DNA of 8,162 nt, taken from JANWZL01 sp037445185. Lineage in GTDB: Bacteria > Pseudomonadota > Gammaproteobacteria > Burkholderiales > Thiobacillaceae. Below, one piece after another: positions 6,901-8,162 of this stretch (positions within the stretch are counted from its first letter, which is position 1; each line of letters begins with the position of its first letter). The translations under genes were made by a program, and so were the position numbers. Location: the NCBI GenBank assembly GCA_037445185.1, contig JBBIKZ010000109.1, forward strand, positions 1 to 8,162, given 5' to 3'. The notes under the pieces were generated by a model. That model did no database searches. It was not told the DNA's origin and saw nothing but the letters and a program-made list of their open reading frames with translations.

Positions 6901-7579
6901 ACCGCTGCTGTGCGCGCGCCAGATGTACCAGGACTGGAAGGACGAACTGGGCCTGACGCCCGAGGAATCCAGGCACGCCGTGCGGCAGGGACTGGCCGCG
7001 CTGGAAGCGCACGAGGCGGAACTGCGCCGCCGCGCGCGCGCGACGCTGGAACAACTGGAGCGCGAGCAGCGACTCGGCGTGGTGGTGCTCGGCCGCCCGT
7101 ATCACAACGATCCGGGGATCAATCACGGCATCCTGGAGGCGATCCAGCAGCAGGGCTACCCGGTGTTCTGGCAGGATATCCTGCCGCGCGACGCGGACAT
7201 CCTGGAGCGGCTGTTCGGCGCGGAGTTGCGCGCCGGCGACATCGCCTCGCCGCTCGCCATCGACGACGTGTGGAAGAACAGCTATTCGGAGAACAGCTCG
7301 CGCAAGCTGTGGGCGGCCAAGTACGTCGCCCGCCATCCCAACCTGGTGGCGCTGGAACTGTCCAGCTTCAAGTGCGGGCACGACGCACCCGTCTACAGCG
7401 TGATCGAGGCGATCGTCGAGCAGTCCGGCACCCCGTATTTCGCCTTCAAGGACATCGACGAGAACCAGCCGACAGGCTCCATCAAGATCCGCATCGAGAC
7501 CATCGCCTACGCGCTCGGCCGCTATCGCGAGCGGCTGTTCGCAGCGCGGCGCGGACAGGGGCTAAGGCGGGCATCGTGA
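3980..7579 (+). CDS. Tandem BcrAD/BadFG activase - DUF2229 (COG3580) fusion protein
   Basis: 1199 residues. Family role: ATP hydrolysis drives one electron from a [4Fe-4S] cluster into an HgdB-type partner, here presumably the upstream product. Activase 1 (about 78-360) has LIGLDVGSTTVK, VIELGGQDAKII, MNDKCAGGTGA (Cys208) and AGKCGVFAETD (Cys247). Activase 2 (about 423-700) has LGIDGGSTSTKG, VDVGGQDIKLI, NTQCSAGNGYF (Cys552) and GHGCAVFMQSD (Cys591). Next come CHFCKNEC (726-733) and a DUF2229/COG3580-like domain (about 764-1190) with ASCEKGTVED (Cys770), DPCFPSKLGIPH (Cys890), KACPTV (Cys937), GRPYHNDPGINHG and SFKCGHDAPVYS (Cys1132). The first 75 residues are odd: repeat-derived sequence, a CxxCxxCxxxxC run (Cys35, 38, 41, 46) and a Pro/Ala linker. 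ATG 3980 overlaps the previous stop (ATGA). It lacks a clear Shine-Dalgarno, so coupling is likely. TTG 4199 (residue 74) would remove the tail and is the alternative start. Reading frame further upstream, back to 2591, is a shadow of the preceding gene. Confidence 0.88.
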   Translation: MSPPRNRLRRSPPGGQKLLGRPGEFLESDPAQGGCDGCRGCGGGACAPRPGIAPAPPDAERPTAAAATPPARRLPVELLIGLDVGSTTVKAVVVEAASDTLLWQDYQRHETRQAGKALELLQAIEAAFPGTPRAAMRLFVTGSGGAALLAHIGGRFVQEVNAVALAVEKLYPEVESVIELGGQDAKIIVFKPQEAGVKKKIPTMNDKCAGGTGAVIDKIAAKLQVGAEGLGDLGYDGLTLHPVAGKCGVFAETDINSLQKLGVPVGELMASLFEAIVQQNLSVLTRGHTLRPTVLLLGGPNTFIRGLRECWRHHLPLLWAERGIPLPDPARPPADYVITPDNAQYFAALGAVAFGRAALQEAPDSGAYLGWEALADALARGGGARAGGLPPLAADAAELAAFKTRYRPEPWAPARFKPGAVVEAFLGIDGGSTSTKGVLLDPQGRVLAKAYQLSRGNPIEDSKEVVAELARQVDCQGARLEVLGAGTTGYAKDVLRDVLKADVALVETVAHTEACLHFYPDTEVIVDVGGQDIKLIFLKDGRVKDFKLNTQCSAGNGYFLQTTAQAFGFDVRDFADIAFSATAMPAFGHGCAVFMQSDIVDFQRRGWRPEEIMAGLAAVLPKNIWLYVAQMPNLARLGRRFVLQGGTQYNLAAVKAQVDFIRARFRGSGSEPEIIVHRHCGESGAIGCALEARRLWAEQGRRSDFIGIERVAAIRYRSTIGEETRCHFCKNECLRSFVDVYTGAAPAPDATPASAVPLPPGHRRLIIASCEKGTVEDLDSMRRIKAGRDQVAKENPNFVALAASSVFREPQGIVPAAPPRLFGGFQPRRRVRRDALRIGFPRVLNLYAQAPFFLGYFMALGVPYRNLVFSGYTDQALYKRGARRGSIDPCFPSKLGIPHVHDLLHRVHAKRPLTHIFFPMVDAFPTFLDGVQASKACPTVVATAEATHAAFIKEGDAFRERGIVFKKTFLNLDEPLLCARQMYQDWKDELGLTPEESRHAVRQGLAALEAHEAELRRRARATLEQLEREQRLGVVVLGRPYHNDPGINHGILEAIQQQGYPVFWQDILPRDADILERLFGAELRAGDIASPLAIDDVWKNSYSENSSRKLWAAKYVARHPNLVALELSSFKCGHDAPVYSVIEAIVEQSGTPYFAFKDIDENQPTGSIKIRIETIAYALGRYRERLFAARRGQGLRRAS
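3984..4059 (+). repeat. GC-rich palindromic repeat, copy C, within the 5' end of the activase gene
   Basis: Third copy, same orientation as A and B. The left arm differs: a C-run, the hairpin ATCGCC/TTC/GGCGAT at about 3996-4010, then CCCCCC against GGGGGG. The right arm is clearly homologous to copy B: AGAAACTC (4026-4033) pairs with GAGTTTCT (4049-4056) around the 15-base loop TTGGGGCGGCCCGGC, which differs from copy B by one base. The stem differs from B by a compensated pair (A-T in B, T-A here). It starts at the stop codon of the HgdB-like gene and encodes about residues 3-26 of the fusion protein if translation begins at 3980. Confidence 0.8.
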
Positions 7580-8162
7580 GCGGCGCCGAGAAATGCACCG
7601 CCGGCGACAGGGGCCTCCCCGCCCCGGGCCGGGAACGACAGGCCCTGCTGCTTGCCGTGGCTGTGTTTCTGGCGACGACGGCCGCGGCATGGGGCGCGGA
7701 AACCCCCGCCGGCGACGCCCCGGTTGCGCTGCCCGGGCCGCGGCTGGACAGCCCCGTCTCCGTCGAACGGGCCCTGCGCGAGCGCCGCTCGGTGCGTCGT
7801 TTTCTGGAGCAACCGCTGACCCTCGCCGAGGTGGGCCAGCTGCTCTGGGCCGCACAGGGCATCACGGGACGTGGCGGTCTGCGGACGACGCCGTCGGCGG
7901 GGGCGCTCTACCCGCTGGAAGCCCATCTGGTCGCGGGCGATGTCGCCGGCCTGCCGCCGGGGGTCTACAAATATGATCCGCATCGGCATCGTTTGCTGCG
8001 GGTCGCCAGTGGCGACCGGCGGGGTGCGCTGCGCGGCGCGGCGTGGGGACAGGATTGCGTCGCCCGCGCGCCGGCGGTACTCGTGCTGGCGGCGCTGCCT
8101 GAGCGGACGACCCGCAAATATGGTCAACGCGGCCGCCGCTATGTGCATATGGAGGCCGGGCA
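7576..8162 (+). CDS. SagB/ThcOx-type nitroreductase-family flavoprotein, N-terminal part, with export signal
   Basis: Runs off the window after 195 complete codons. Proposed start is GTG 7576, overlapping the previous stop (GTGA). Upstream GGCGGG is only a weak ribosome binding site, so coupling is likely. The N-terminus has a positively charged stretch (PGRERQ), a hydrophobic core ALLLAVAVFLATTAAA and a likely cleavage site near AWGAE, which is a Sec-type signal peptide. The mature part matches the SagB-like branch of the FMN nitroreductase fold: ERRSVRRF (phosphate/FMN-binding start), LGQLLWAAQG-like EVGQLLWAAQGIT, RTTPSAGALYPLE, PPGVYKYDP, APAVLVLAALPERTTRKYG and RRYVHMEAG at the window edge. 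Family members are NAD(P)H- or other-donor-dependent FMN oxidoreductases; some oxidise azolines in peptide natural products. No cyclodehydratase or precursor peptide is visible, so peptide modification is not supported. An envelope-located redox role linked to the upstream Fe-S pair is inference. Confidence 0.82.
   Translation, partial: MSGAEKCTAGDRGLPAPGRERQALLLAVAVFLATTAAAWGAETPAGDAPVALPGPRLDSPVSVERALRERRSVRRFLEQPLTLAEVGQLLWAAQGITGRGGLRTTPSAGALYPLEAHLVAGDVAGLPPGVYKYDPHRHRLLRVASGDRRGALRGAAWGQDCVARAPAVLVLAALPERTTRKYGQRGRRYVHMEAG

Noticed and set aside
3818..7381. 1187-codon open frame on the - strand opposite the activase fusion
   Set aside because: It mirrors a confirmed gene in a very GC-rich sequence, where stop codons are rare on the opposite strand. 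Its translation is rich in R, H, Q, A and G with no recognisable domain.
7576..8162. Thiazole/oxazole-modified peptide (TOMM) biosynthetic cluster based on the SagB-like gene
   Set aside because: No SagC/SagD-like cyclodehydratase and no precursor peptide are in the window. The protein carries a signal peptide, which is atypical for TOMM dehydrogenases.

Overview
The window is very GC-rich (roughly 70% by eye) and densely coded on the + strand. The dihydroorotase closely resembles the betaproteobacterial type as I remember it. There is also a Rhodobacter-type phospholipid N-methyltransferase and a family of GC-rich palindromic repeats. Together these suggest a betaproteobacterium (Rhodocyclales/Burkholderiales-like). 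This is inference from protein resemblance, not a database match.

Layout, left to right: (1) the C-terminal end of a cysteine-rich DUF6671-type protein (1-236); (2) pyrC, class II dihydroorotase (245-1288), with a glutamate where the family has its metal-bridging carboxylated lysine; (3) a 133-base gap with a perfect TATAAT box and two perfect hairpins, forming the leader of (4) a PmtA-like methyltransferase (1422-2141), whose last ~30 residues are encoded by a repeat element; (5) two tandem ~80-bp repeats (2059-2220) and a short spacer; (6) a 567-residue COG3581/HgdB-like protein (2280-3983); (7) a 1199-residue fusion of two BcrAD/BadFG ATPase (activase) domains, a CxxC-x3-C segment and a DUF2229/COG3580 domain (3980-7579), with a third repeat copy at its extreme 5' end; (8) the start of an apparently exported SagB/ThcOx-type FMN nitroreductase (7576 to the window edge).

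The last three genes overlap each other by 4 bases (ATGA, GTGA) and look translationally coupled. The two large proteins belong to the superfamily in which an ATP-hydrolysing [4Fe-4S] activase drives a single low-potential electron into an iron-sulfur partner: 2-hydroxyacyl-CoA dehydratases, benzoyl-CoA reductase and double-cubane cluster proteins. All cysteines expected for such chemistry appear to be present. No substrate-specific gene (CoA ligase, CoA transferase, transporter) is visible, so the substrate is unknown. The coupled SagB-like flavoprotein is the only contextual clue. This three-gene unit is the most likely place for undescribed biology here.

The repeats are the second point of interest. 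Three copies flank the HgdB-like gene, two of them are used as coding sequence, and their right-hand hairpin shows a compensatory base-pair change between copies.
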